A DNA stretch of 64,000 nucleotides from positions 95,950 to 159,949 of the forward strand of contig NZ_JBBMFC010000004.1 of assembly GCF_040096225.1 (NCBI RefSeq). The letters are read 5' to 3'. Made by a program: the position numbers and the translations under genes. How positions within the stretch are numbered: position 1 is the first letter of the stretch; each line of letters opens with the position of its first letter. Below are positions 44,748 to 53,356 of this stretch, one piece after another. The stretch is from Hominiventricola aquisgranensis (GTDB lineage: Bacteria; Bacillota; Clostridia; Lachnospirales; Lachnospiraceae). Below the pieces are notes generated by a model, which was not told the origin of the DNA, made no database searches, and saw nothing but the letters and a program-made list of their open reading frames with translations.

Positions 44748-45533
44748 ATGAGTGAAGTAATTGTAATTACATCAGGAAAAGGCGGTGTGGGCAAGACAAC
44801 CACCACAGCCAACGTAGGAACCGGTCTGGCAAAACTGGACCAGAAAGTAGTTCTGATCGACACCGATATCGGACTTCGTAATCTGGATGTTGTCATGGGA
44901 CTGGAAAATCGCATCGTTTACAATCTGGTAGACGTGGTGGAAGGAAACTGCCGGATCAAGCAGGCACTGATCAAGGACAAGCGATATCCGAACCTGTATC
45001 TGCTTCCGTCTGCACAGACCAGAGATAAGACAGCGGTAAGCCCGGAACAGATGGTGAAGCTGATCGAGGAACTGAGAAGCGAGTTCGATTACATACTTCT
45101 TGATTGTCCGGCTGGTATTGAGCAGGGATTCAAAAATGCCATTGCAGCGGCTGACCGTGCGTTGATCGTCACGACTCCGGAGGTATCTGCAATCCGTGAC
45201 GCAGACCGTATCATAGGTCTTCTGGAGGCAAATGAGATCAAGCAGACGGATCTGATCGTAAACCGTATCCGCATGGATATGGTGGAGAGCGGAAATATGA
45301 TGTCTATAGATGATGTTGTTGAGATTCTTGCAATCAATATTATCGGTGCAGTACCGGATGATGAGAATATCGTTATCTCTACCAACCAGGGTGAGCCGTG
45401 TGTAGGGGATTCTTCTCTTGCAGGACAGGCATATATGAATATTTGCCGCAGAGTGATGGGAGAGGAAGTACCATTCCTGGATCTGAAGGTAAAGACCGGA
45501 TTTCTCGGAAAGTTAAAGAATCTGTTCAAATAG
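44748..45533 (+). CDS. minD: Septum site-determining ATPase MinD
   Basis: This 261-residue ParA/MinD ATPase has the deviant Walker A SGKGGVGKTTTTAN at residues 9-22, DTDIGLRNLDVVMGLENR and the Walker B-like ILLDCPAGIE. The C-terminus KTGFLGKLKNLFK is an amphipathic membrane-targeting helix. ATG 44748 with GGAGG 7 bases upstream gives MSEVIVITSGKGG; the longer frame at 44712 is unlikely. Confidence 0.97.
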   Translation: MSEVIVITSGKGGVGKTTTTANVGTGLAKLDQKVVLIDTDIGLRNLDVVMGLENRIVYNLVDVVEGNCRIKQALIKDKRYPNLYLLPSAQTRDKTAVSPEQMVKLIEELRSEFDYILLDCPAGIEQGFKNAIAAADRALIVTTPEVSAIRDADRIIGLLEANEIKQTDLIVNRIRMDMVESGNMMSIDDVVEILAINIIGAVPDDENIVISTNQGEPCVGDSSLAGQAYMNICRRVMGEEVPFLDLKVKTGFLGKLKNLFK

Positions 45534-45548
45534 GGGGAGGACAAGTCT

Positions 45549-45821
45549 ATGGGATTCATGGATTTTTTCCGGAAAAAGAATTCCGGCGAAGTCGCAAAAG
45601 ACCGTTTGAAGCTGTTATTGATCTCTGACCGGGCAAACTGCTCACCCGAGGTCATGGAAGCAATTAAAAATGATATTATCAAGGTTATCACCAAATATAT
45701 GGATATTGACAGCGAGGGACTTGATATTCAGATCACACAGACAGAGTCAGAGGGCGGTAATGGAACTGTTCCGGTGCTGTGTGCCAATATTCCGGTGAAG
45801 GACCTGAGAAAAAGAAGTTAG
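45549..45821 (+). CDS. minE: Cell division topological specificity factor MinE
   Basis: This 90-residue protein has the MinE pattern MGFMDFFRKK (membrane-binding), AKDRLKLLLISDRANCSPE and a dimerisation tail with ANIPVKDLRK. The presence of MinE together with MinCD indicates an oscillating E. coli-type Min system, not the DivIVA-type only. It starts 15 bases after minD. Confidence 0.95.
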   Translation: MGFMDFFRKKNSGEVAKDRLKLLLISDRANCSPEVMEAIKNDIIKVITKYMDIDSEGLDIQITQTESEGGNGTVPVLCANIPVKDLRKRS

Positions 45822-45835
45822 GAATCAGGTGAGAC

Positions 45836-46939
45836 ATGTTCAGACAATATAGACTGCAGGATTTTAGACTGCGGCTGGTTGTTCTTGTTTACGCAATCAC
45901 GATCCTTGGTATTCTGGTCATAGGAAGTGCGGCCGAAGAGTACCAGAGTCAGCAGCTGCTTGGAATGATACTGGGAACAGTAGCCATGCTCGTGCTGACT
46001 TTGATGGATTATCGCATTTTGCTCAATCTGAGCTGGGTGTTATATGCAGTGAATATTATTTTGCTGCTTGCAGTAAAATTTGTAGGGTATGAGGCAAATG
46101 GAGCCAAGCGCTGGCTGAATCTTGGATTTATGCGGTTTCAGCCATCCGAGCTTACCAAGCTGATCCTGATTATATTCTTTGCATACTTTTTTACAAAATA
46201 TAAAGATCAGCTGAACACCTGGAAGATGATTCTTGCATCTATCGTGCTTCTGCTGATCCCGCTGGGACTGGTCATTGCGCAGCCACATCTGTCAGCGACC
46301 ATTACCATTGCCTATCTGTTCTGTGTCTTGTTCTTTGTGGCGGGTTTAAGTTATAAAGTGATCGGAGGCATCATTGCTGTGACAGTGCCATCGATCATTA
46401 TATTTCTGAATCTGATCATGCAGGAAGGACAGACCATTCTGAATGAGTATCAGTTAGACAGAATCATGGCATGGTTGAACCCGGCAGAATATGGAGATGA
46501 CGCATATCAGCAGCAGAACTCCATCATTGCCATCGGATCCGGACAGCTCTATGGCAAAGGCTTATATAATAATGATATCTCTTCTCTGAAAAACGGTAAT
46601 TTTATCGTGGAACCGCAGACGGATTTTATCTTTGCAGTTACCGGAGAGGAGCTTGGTTTCATCGGATGTGCGGCAGTCATTATTCTGTTGACACTGATCA
46701 CGTTGGAATGTCTCTGGATCGGAAGAAATGCCAGAGATCAGGAAGGAATGATCATCTGTTGCGGTTTTGGGGGATTGATCGCATTTCAGACGTTTGCTAA
46801 TGTATGTGTAGCGACGGGACTTATGCCAAACACCGGTATTCCGTTACCGTTTGTCAGTTATGGGCTGACTTCGTTGGTAATGTTGTATATGGGAGTAGGA
46901 ATAGTACTAAACGTAGGGCTTCAACCTAAAAAATACTAA
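45836..46939 (+). CDS. rodA: RodA/FtsW SEDS-family peptidoglycan polymerase
   Basis: This 367-residue protein has about ten hydrophobic helices and conserved segments GANGAKRWL, FRMQPSEL-like (FMRFQPSELTKL), FIFAVTGEELGF and GIPLPFVSYGLTSL. SEDS proteins are lipid II glycosyltransferases. Its position in the mre-PBP2-min cluster makes RodA the better name than FtsW. Confidence 0.93.
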   Translation: MFRQYRLQDFRLRLVVLVYAITILGILVIGSAAEEYQSQQLLGMILGTVAMLVLTLMDYRILLNLSWVLYAVNIILLLAVKFVGYEANGAKRWLNLGFMRFQPSELTKLILIIFFAYFFTKYKDQLNTWKMILASIVLLLIPLGLVIAQPHLSATITIAYLFCVLFFVAGLSYKVIGGIIAVTVPSIIIFLNLIMQEGQTILNEYQLDRIMAWLNPAEYGDDAYQQQNSIIAIGSGQLYGKGLYNNDISSLKNGNFIVEPQTDFIFAVTGEELGFIGCAAVIILLTLITLECLWIGRNARDQEGMIICCGFGGLIAFQTFANVCVATGLMPNTGIPLPFVSYGLTSLVMLYMGVGIVLNVGLQPKKY

Positions 46940-46961
46940 TACTCGGAAGGGGGAAATTTCT

Positions 46962-47357
46962 ATGAATATCGGATTGATTGCACATGATGCAAAAAAAATC
47001 CTGATGCAGAATTTTTGTATTGCGTACAGAGGGATTCTCTGCAAACACGAATTATATGCAACCGGAACAACTGGACGGCTGATTGAGGAAGTGGCAAACT
47101 TAAATGTCCATAAATTCCTGGCAGGCCACCTGGGCGGTGAGCAGCAGCTTGGAGCACAGATCGAGCATAACCAGATCGACCTTGTGATTTTTCTGCGTGA
47201 CCCGGTACAGCCGAAGAGACATGAGCCGGATGTAAATAATGTGGTTCATCTGTGTGACGTACACAATATTCCGATCGCTACCAATCTCGCAACAGCAGAG
47301 CTTCTGATTAAATCACTGGACAGAGGAGATTTGGAGTGGCGTGAAATGTATAAATAA
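46962..47357 (+). CDS. mgsA: Methylglyoxal synthase
   Basis: This 131-residue enzyme converts dihydroxyacetone phosphate into methylglyoxal and phosphate. The signature runs from IGLIAHDAKK through ATGTTG (phosphate binding) to GGEQQLGAQI and IFLRDPVQPKRHEPDV, with the catalytic Asp in the last segment. Strong GGAAGGGGG site. It overlaps the following gene by 17 bases. Confidence 0.97.
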   Translation: MNIGLIAHDAKKILMQNFCIAYRGILCKHELYATGTTGRLIEEVANLNVHKFLAGHLGGEQQLGAQIEHNQIDLVIFLRDPVQPKRHEPDVNNVVHLCDVHNIPIATNLATAELLIKSLDRGDLEWREMYK

Positions 47358-48330
47358 AAGATTTGTCAGAGTCTGCAGTCTGTTACTGGTCTGCAGTCTT
47401 TGCACGATATCAGGCACCGGTTGCGGAGAGAACCGGCTGGAGGATGCTTTTGAGGCAGATCTTCCGGGAATTGGGATCCAGACATCGGAGGAATCATCGA
47501 AGATTCCATATTTTGCCAGTGATCTGTGTGTGACAGATACGGATGTGCAGGATATAGAGGCTGATACAGAAGATGCGCTTGCTGCATGCTTCTTTAATCT
47601 CAATGAGAAAAAAGTCTTATATGCAAAAAATATCCATGAACGAATGTATCCGGCCAGTACGACCAAGATCATGACCGCACTGGTGGCGCTTGACAAGGGA
47701 GATCTGGATGCACAGACCACAGTGAGCAAAGAAGCAATCACGTTTTCAGAAAGCGGTGTATCCACAGCCAAGCTGAAAGAGGGAGATGTTCTTACTCTTC
47801 GGCAGCTTTTATATGCACTTTTGACGGTGTCTGCCAATGATGCAGCCAATGTGATCGCCGAGCAGATCGCAGGCAGTCAGGATGCATTTGTGGAGATGAT
47901 GAATCAGGAAGCACAGAAGATCGGCGCAACGAATACACATTTTGTAAATGCCAATGGTCTTCATAGTGAAGATCATTATACGACAGTATATGACTTGTAT
48001 CTGATGTTCAATGCTGCCATGCAGCATGAGGAATTTCTTCAGATGCTGCAGGAAAAAGAATATCAGGCATCTTATCAGGCGGCAGATGGAACCACTGTAG
48101 AAGCAGTCTGGTCCACAACGAATCAGTTTACAAAGGGCGATGTAACGGTTCCGGATGGAGTTACTGCTGTTGGTGGAAAGACCGGCACAACAACGGCAGC
48201 CATGTCCTGTCTGGTGCAGCTTTTTGAGGATGCGCAGGGAGAACAGTATGTGGCAATTATCCTTGGTTGTAAGGAACGTGGAATCCTTTATCAGGAGATG
48301 CAGACATTTCTGTCTAATCTGAACAATTAG
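47341..48330 (+). CDS. D-alanyl-D-alanine carboxypeptidase (DacF type)
   Basis: This 329-residue penicillin-recognising serine peptidase trims peptidoglycan stem peptides. The GTG start at 47341 overlaps mgsA. The N-terminal hydrophobic stretch and a Cys in ISGTGCGEN look like a signal peptide, possibly a lipoprotein signal with an imperfect lipobox. Active-site motifs are STTK (YPASTTKIMTALVAL), SAN (VSANDAANVI) and KTG (VGGKTGTT). The short C-terminus lacks the second beta-domain of longer homologues. Confidence 0.92.
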   Translation: MKCINKRFVRVCSLLLVCSLCTISGTGCGENRLEDAFEADLPGIGIQTSEESSKIPYFASDLCVTDTDVQDIEADTEDALAACFFNLNEKKVLYAKNIHERMYPASTTKIMTALVALDKGDLDAQTTVSKEAITFSESGVSTAKLKEGDVLTLRQLLYALLTVSANDAANVIAEQIAGSQDAFVEMMNQEAQKIGATNTHFVNANGLHSEDHYTTVYDLYLMFNAAMQHEEFLQMLQEKEYQASYQAADGTTVEAVWSTTNQFTKGDVTVPDGVTAVGGKTGTTTAAMSCLVQLFEDAQGEQYVAIILGCKERGILYQEMQTFLSNLNN

Positions 48331-48332
48331 AC

Positions 48333-48361
48333 TTGTATTTTTAACCTCTGAATGGTATAAT
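48333..48361 (+). promoter_or_regulatory. Promoter of the P-loop gene
   Basis: TTGTAT (48333-48338) and a perfect TATAAT (48356-48361) with a 17-base spacer lie 37 bases before the start codon. Confidence 0.75.
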
Positions 48362-48397
48362 CTTACTAACAAGACGGAACATAAGGAGGGCACCATT

Positions 48398-48808
48398 ATG
48401 GTACAATTGATTGTTGGAGTAAAGGGTGAAGGAAAGACGAAAAAGATGCTGGAGCATGTACATAACATTCTCGCATCTACCGATGGAAATGTAGTATATC
48501 TGGATAAGTCCACGCAGAATATGCATGAGCTTGACAATCGTGTTCGTTTGATCAACGTAACAGAATATCCGATCCAGAATACAGATCAGTTTATCGGTTT
48601 TGTATGTGGCATCTGCTCTCAGGATTATGACCTTCAGGAGATTTATCTGGATGGATTTTTGAAGATTGCAAAACTGGAAGGTCAGGATATTTCTTCCACA
48701 CTTTCTCAGCTGAATCAGATCAGTGAACAGTTCCATGTAAACATGGTGCTCAGCGTGTCTATGGCTAAGGATCAGATTCCTGAATTTGCCAAGGGACAGA
48801 TTATTTAA
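48398..48808 (+). CDS. Small P-loop NTPase-like protein, unknown
   Basis: This 136-residue protein has an N-terminal Walker A-like GVKGEGKTKKML (residues 7-18). A VVYLDKST strand and an EIYLDGFLKIA segment could serve as Walker B. Its size is small for a complete ATPase. Some annotations call relatives a twitching motility protein, but nothing else here supports pilus function. It has its own strong promoter and its own terminator, so it is a single-gene unit between the cell-wall and ylmE-sepF clusters. Confidence 0.75.
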   Translation: MVQLIVGVKGEGKTKKMLEHVHNILASTDGNVVYLDKSTQNMHELDNRVRLINVTEYPIQNTDQFIGFVCGICSQDYDLQEIYLDGFLKIAKLEGQDISSTLSQLNQISEQFHVNMVLSVSMAKDQIPEFAKGQII

Positions 48809-48823
48809 GATAGAAAAAACATC

Positions 48824-48861
48824 AGACGGATGCCCACAATTGTTGGTCATCCGTCTTTTTA
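48824..48861 (+). terminator. Intrinsic terminator of the P-loop gene
   Basis: AGACGGATG (48825-48833) pairs perfectly with CATCCGTCT (48848-48856), followed by a run of T. Confidence 0.88.
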
Positions 48862-48943
48862 TGCGAATATTCAGAGACAGGTATATGTCTGTAACGGTGA
48901 ATCCTGAATATTGACATATAAAACAGGAAGGAGTGTCTGGCAT

Positions 48944-50350
48944 ATGCCTCGCAGACGACGGAAAAGAAAAGTAGTTCGTGTAAACAGCAGACGACCGATC
49001 AATATTGATAAAGTATTCTTTGGCGCAGTGGCCGTCTATATGTGTGTGATCTGTTACATGGCTCTGACATCAGTGCATATTGCGGGATATGAGGTGCAGG
49101 CGGGAACACTGGCAGTCAACCATACCTATAAAGGATTTGCTGTTCGGCAGGAGACGGTCTGTACAGCAGATACTTCCGGTTATGTGAGCTTCTATGCCAG
49201 TGCAGGAGACCGTGTCTCAGGTTCCAGTCTGGTGTATACGATAGATGAGAAGGGTGAGATCAACGATCTGATCCGGGAAAATGCAGATACTGTGGATCTG
49301 ACGGATGATAATTTTTCACAGATCCGAGGGGATATGAAAAGTTTCATGGACAGTTATGATGATACTCAGTTTGGGGATGTCTATGAATTTCAATCTAATA
49401 TGGAAAGCATGGTCATGGAGCTGGTGAACCAGAGCATGTTGGACAGTCTGGCGGAAGCGGGAGATGATTCCATGTTTTCCCGGGTTTATGCCAGTGGAAA
49501 CGGAATCCTCGAATTTTACCAGGACGGCTATGAAGATGTGACGGTGGAGAGTATGACAGAAGATATGCTGGATCCATCCACTTATACAAAGCAGAGTCTG
49601 AAAAAAGAAATGGTGCAGGCCGGAGAGCCGGTCTACAAGTTGTCAACATCTGAAAAATGGTCTATGGTAGTACCTCTTTCTGAAGAGGAAGCTACAGGAT
49701 TTATCAATGATGGCACCAATTATATGCAGGTGCGTTTCACCAGGGATGATACCAAGACCTGGGCAAAGTTTTCTATTGTCTATGTAGGAAGTACGCCCTG
49801 TGCCCGACTGGATTTTAATACATCCATGGTCCGTTTTGCAGACCTTCGTTACATAGAAGTAGAGTTTATGATCGATGATCAGCAGGGGCTTAAGATTCCC
49901 AATACAGCCATCGTTGAAAAAGAATTTTATCTAATCCCCAAGGCTTATCTGGTGGAACAGGATGGAGAACAGGGATTCATGAAAGAAATCTATGACAAAG
50001 ATGGGGGCGCATCTGTAGAATTTCTGAAAATGACCATCTACTATGAAGATGACGATTATTATTATATTGATCCTATGGAATCTGATTATACCACCGGAAA
50101 CACGAAATTGCCCATTGGGACTTATCTGGTGCAGCCCGATTCACAGGAACGTGTTCAGGTTGGAAATACAGGTGTGTTGAAAGGTGTTTATAATATCAAT
50201 AAAGGTTACACGCAGTTCCGCCAGATCAACATTCTCTACCAGAACGAGGAATACGCACTGGTGGAGCAAGGAACCAGTTATGGACTTACCGTCTATGACC
50301 ATATTGTTCTCAATGGGTCAGCGGTAGATGAAGATCAGATTATCTATTAG
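48944..50350 (+). CDS. HlyD-like membrane-anchored protein preceding ylmE-sepF
   Basis: This 468-residue protein starts at ATG 48944 behind GGAAGGAG; the ORF is open to 48911, but that is upstream of the site. It has a very basic N-terminus (PRRRRKRKVVR), one transmembrane helix at about 24-42 and an extracytoplasmic part. That part has a lipoyl-like half (GYVSFYASAGDRVSGSSLVY) and late beta-barrel segments (LPIGTYLVQPDSQERVQVG). It resembles HlyD adaptors, but no transporter is near. Placed before ylmE and sepF, it may serve the division site; that is inference only. Confidence 0.78.
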   Translation: MPRRRRKRKVVRVNSRRPINIDKVFFGAVAVYMCVICYMALTSVHIAGYEVQAGTLAVNHTYKGFAVRQETVCTADTSGYVSFYASAGDRVSGSSLVYTIDEKGEINDLIRENADTVDLTDDNFSQIRGDMKSFMDSYDDTQFGDVYEFQSNMESMVMELVNQSMLDSLAEAGDDSMFSRVYASGNGILEFYQDGYEDVTVESMTEDMLDPSTYTKQSLKKEMVQAGEPVYKLSTSEKWSMVVPLSEEEATGFINDGTNYMQVRFTRDDTKTWAKFSIVYVGSTPCARLDFNTSMVRFADLRYIEVEFMIDDQQGLKIPNTAIVEKEFYLIPKAYLVEQDGEQGFMKEIYDKDGGASVEFLKMTIYYEDDDYYYIDPMESDYTTGNTKLPIGTYLVQPDSQERVQVGNTGVLKGVYNINKGYTQFRQINILYQNEEYALVEQGTSYGLTVYDHIVLNGSAVDEDQIIY

Positions 50351-50366
50351 ACGAGGAGTGACAGCT

Positions 50367-51062
50367 ATGGTAGCAGAAAATTACAGATATGTTCTGAAAA
50401 AAGTGGAAGAGGCATGTGCACGCAGTGGAAGAGATCCTAAAGATGTGACGCTGATCGCAGTCAGCAAGACCAAACCAATCGAGATGATCGAAGAAGCGAT
50501 GGAAGCGGGAGCCCGTGTATTTGGTGAAAATAAAGTGCAGGAGCTTTGCGATAAATATGAGCAGCTTCCGAAAGATCTGCACTGGCATCTGATTGGCCAT
50601 TTACAGAGAAACAAAGTAAAATATATTGTGGATAAAGCGGAACTGATTCATTCTGTGGATTCTTTGAAGCTGGCAGAAGAGATCAGCAAAGAAGCACTGA
50701 AAAAGAATGTGGAAGTAAATATTCTGATCGAAGTGAATGTGGCTGAGGAAGAAAGTAAGTTTGGTGTTTCTGTGGAAGAGACACCTGTATTAGTGGAAGA
50801 GATCGCAAAACTCCCAGGAATCCATATTCAGGGGCTGATGACGATCGCACCGTATACAACAGATCCGGAAGAAAATCGCCCGGTTTTCCGTACATTAAAA
50901 AAATTGGCAGTTGACATCAAAAAGAAAAACATTGATAATGTATGCATGGATGTGCTTTCTATGGGTATGACCGGAGATTACCAGGTGGCAGTGGAAGAGG
51001 GAGCGACTCTGGTGCGTGTTGGAACCGGTATTTTCGGAGAGCGCAATTATGAAGTGATATAA
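50367..51062 (+). CDS. ylmE: YggS/YlmE-family pyridoxal-phosphate-binding protein
   Basis: This 231-residue protein of the PLP homeostasis family has the active-site region LIAVSKTKP, FGENKVQEL, WHLIGHLQRNKVKYIV and SMGMTGDYQVAVEEGATLVRVGTGIFGER (split SMGMTGDYQVAVEEG, ATLVRVGTGIFGER). Start ATG 50367 has GAGGAG upstream; the open frame at 50328 overlaps the previous gene. It is paired with sepF as in many Firmicutes. Confidence 0.94.
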   Translation: MVAENYRYVLKKVEEACARSGRDPKDVTLIAVSKTKPIEMIEEAMEAGARVFGENKVQELCDKYEQLPKDLHWHLIGHLQRNKVKYIVDKAELIHSVDSLKLAEEISKEALKKNVEVNILIEVNVAEEESKFGVSVEETPVLVEEIAKLPGIHIQGLMTIAPYTTDPEENRPVFRTLKKLAVDIKKKNIDNVCMDVLSMGMTGDYQVAVEEGATLVRVGTGIFGERNYEVI

Positions 51063-51078
51063 AAGGAGAGCTAAGAAC

Positions 51079-51600
51079 ATGGGCATTTTTGATAAGCTGA
51101 TGGATACCATGCATTTGGGAAATGATTACGAAGACGATTATGATGATTACGATGATGACTTCGATGATGAACCGGAACCGCGTGGAAGCCTGTTTAAGAA
51201 GAAGGATAAAAAGTATGATTATGATCTGGGAGATGATGGAGCAAGCGGATCAGAGAAAGTGAAACCGGTAAAACAGCAGCCGGCACGGATCATGCCTATG
51301 CGTTCAAAAAAAGGAGCAGCCGGTATGGAAGTCTGTGTATTCAAACCAACTCAGTTTGATGAGTCCAGAGAGATTACAGACACCTTGTTAAATGGATGTA
51401 CGGTAGTGCTGAACTTTGAAGGCCTGGATGTGGAGATCGCGCAGAGAATCATTGATTTTACTTCTGGCTCCTGTTATGCAATCGGCGGAAACCTTCAGAA
51501 GGTATCTAACTACATATTTATTGTGACACCGAAGAGTGTAGACATCTCCGGAGATTTCCAGGAGATTTTAAGCGGGGCATTTGATATCCCGACGATTTAG
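51079..51600 (+). CDS. sepF: Cell division protein SepF
   Basis: This 173-residue FtsZ-membrane linker has an N-terminal amphipathic membrane-binding part (MGIFDKLMDTMHLG), then a very acidic linker with repeated DDYDD (about 17-35). The globular SepF domain follows (VCVFKPTQFDESREITD, VVLNFEGL, RIIDFTSG, FIVTPKSVDI). It is normal in length and arrangement. Expected at the divisome, crosslinking FtsZ. Confidence 0.95.
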   Translation: MGIFDKLMDTMHLGNDYEDDYDDYDDDFDDEPEPRGSLFKKKDKKYDYDLGDDGASGSEKVKPVKQQPARIMPMRSKKGAAGMEVCVFKPTQFDESREITDTLLNGCTVVLNFEGLDVEIAQRIIDFTSGSCYAIGGNLQKVSNYIFIVTPKSVDISGDFQEILSGAFDIPTI

Positions 51601-51626
51601 AAAAGACAACAGGAAACGAATGAAAG

Positions 51627-51664
51627 GGAGCATCAGATGAAACGTGGGTCCGATGCTCTTTCTT
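51627..51664 (+). terminator. Probable terminator between sepF and aroB
   Basis: GAGCATCAGA (51628-51637) pairs with TCCGATGCTC (51649-51658) with one mismatch, followed by TTTCTTT. This would close the ylmE-sepF unit. Confidence 0.65.
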
Positions 51665-51690
51665 TGGCTTAAAGAATAACAGGAGATCAT

Positions 51691-52848
51691 ATGAACAGAG
51701 TGAAGACAGAGATTCCGGCTACTTTGGAGGAAGCGGCACAGGCAGGCCGTGTCTGTATGGATGTAAAAAAAGATGGTCAGTTTTGCTACCATATTTATCT
51801 GGAGCCGGATTTTGCAAAATTGCCTGAGGCAGTAGAACCGCTGAATATTAAGGAAAGAAAGCTGTGCATTGTGGCAGACAGTACCACAGCAGAGCTTTAT
51901 GGTGCGGAATTAAAGGAGATTCTGAAAGAAACATGTACGTATGTATCCATGTTTGTCTTCCCGGCCGGAGAGGTAAACAAGACATTAAATACGGTCAGGG
52001 ATCTCTATGAGCATCTGATCCTGGAAAAATTTGACCGAAAAGATATGCTGGTGGCATTGGGCGGTGGAGTGGTCGGTGATCTGACTGGATTTGCTGCGGC
52101 TACCTATCTGAGAGGCATCGGATTTATTCAGATCCCGACAACATTGCTCTCTCAGGTGGATTCCAGTATCGGGGGAAAGACCGGTGTTGATTTTGACGCA
52201 TACAAAAACATGGTAGGAGCATTTCATATGCCGCGGCTGGTCTATATGAACCTGAATGTATTGAAGACATTGCCGGATCGACAGTTTTCCTGCGGAATGG
52301 GTGAAATCATCAAGCATGGTCTGATCCAGGACTCTGACTATCTGGAAAAATTAAGCACATATCAGAGAGAGATCCGTGAAAAAAACTATGCGGCACTTCT
52401 GTGGATGGTAGCCGGCAGCTGTAAGGTCAAACGGCATGTGGTAGAGGAAGATCCTACAGAACAGGGAATCCGTGCCTGGCTGAATTTTGGACATACCATC
52501 GGACATTCCGTTGAGAAGCTGAAAGATTTTACACTTTGTCATGGCGAGTGTGTGGCTATTGGCTGTGCGGCTGCTGCATGGATGTCCTGGAAGCGGGAGC
52601 TGATCTCTGAAAAAGAGAAAGAAGCTGCGGAGCAGTTATTGTTGGATTACCAGCTTCCAGTGCGTGTGAAGGGACTGAAGCCTGAGGATATTGTAAAGAC
52701 AACAAAACTGGATAAGAAGATGGATGCGGGCAAGGTAAAATTTGTCCTTTTGAAAAAAATTGGAGAAGCATTCGTAACAAGGGACGTGGAAGATGAGGAA
52801 CTTCTGCGGGCAAGCCGGTACGTCTGCGGGGAGGAAATACATGAATAA
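51691..52848 (+). CDS. aroB: 3-dehydroquinate synthase
   Basis: This 385-residue shikimate-pathway enzyme converts DAHP to 3-dehydroquinate with NAD and a metal. Conserved parts are FPAGEVNKTLNTV, LGGGVVGDLTGFAAATYLRG, PTTLLSQVDSSIGGKTGVD, MGEIIKHGLI and LNFGHTIGHSVE with metal-binding His. The stretch before about residue 25 is longer than usual. It overlaps lspA by 8 bases. Confidence 0.95.
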   Translation: MNRVKTEIPATLEEAAQAGRVCMDVKKDGQFCYHIYLEPDFAKLPEAVEPLNIKERKLCIVADSTTAELYGAELKEILKETCTYVSMFVFPAGEVNKTLNTVRDLYEHLILEKFDRKDMLVALGGGVVGDLTGFAAATYLRGIGFIQIPTTLLSQVDSSIGGKTGVDFDAYKNMVGAFHMPRLVYMNLNVLKTLPDRQFSCGMGEIIKHGLIQDSDYLEKLSTYQREIREKNYAALLWMVAGSCKVKRHVVEEDPTEQGIRAWLNFGHTIGHSVEKLKDFTLCHGECVAIGCAAAAWMSWKRELISEKEKEAAEQLLLDYQLPVRVKGLKPEDIVKTTKLDKKMDAGKVKFVLLKKIGEAFVTRDVEDEELLRASRYVCGEEIHE

Positions 52849-53356
52849 GCAATTATGCCGTCCATGGGTGATCGCAGTCCTGACTGTACTGTTGGTAGCG
52901 CTGGATCAGTGGACCAAATATCTGGCGGTATTATTTTTGAAGGATCAGGATCCATTTGTGATCATTGACGGAGTATTTGAGCTTCATTATCTGGAAAACA
53001 GAGGTGCAGCTTTTGGAATCATGCAGGGACAGCAGGTATTTTTCCTGGTGATCGCACTGGTAGTTCTTCTGGCTGTGGTCTATCTGTTCTGTAAAATGTC
53101 AAAGGATGCGAAGTTTGTACCGCTTCGTCTGATCGCCATTGCAGTGTTGGCAGGTGCCTGGGGAAATATGATCGATCGTGTAAGATTAGGTTATGTAGTA
53201 GATTTTTTCTATTTTAAACTGATCAATTTCCCAATCTTTAATGTGGCAGATATTTATGTGAGTGTGGGAATGGTGATTCTTGCACTGTTGATTTTCTTCT
53301 ATTATAAAGATGAAGACCTGGCATGTCTTCTGCAGGGGAAGGAGAAACGTTCATGA
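52841..53356 (+). CDS. lspA: Lipoprotein signal peptidase LspA
   Basis: This 171-residue aspartyl protease of the membrane cleaves prolipoprotein signals. Four predicted helices are present, with the catalytic Asp motifs NRGAAFGIMQG and AGAWGNMIDRVRLGYVVDFF. ATG 52841 is chosen because GGGGAGG lies upstream; the frame at 52793 is inside aroB. It overlaps rluD by 4 bases. Confidence 0.95.
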   Translation: MNKQLCRPWVIAVLTVLLVALDQWTKYLAVLFLKDQDPFVIIDGVFELHYLENRGAAFGIMQGQQVFFLVIALVVLLAVVYLFCKMSKDAKFVPLRLIAIAVLAGAWGNMIDRVRLGYVVDFFYFKLINFPIFNVADIYVSVGMVILALLIFFYYKDEDLACLLQGKEKRS

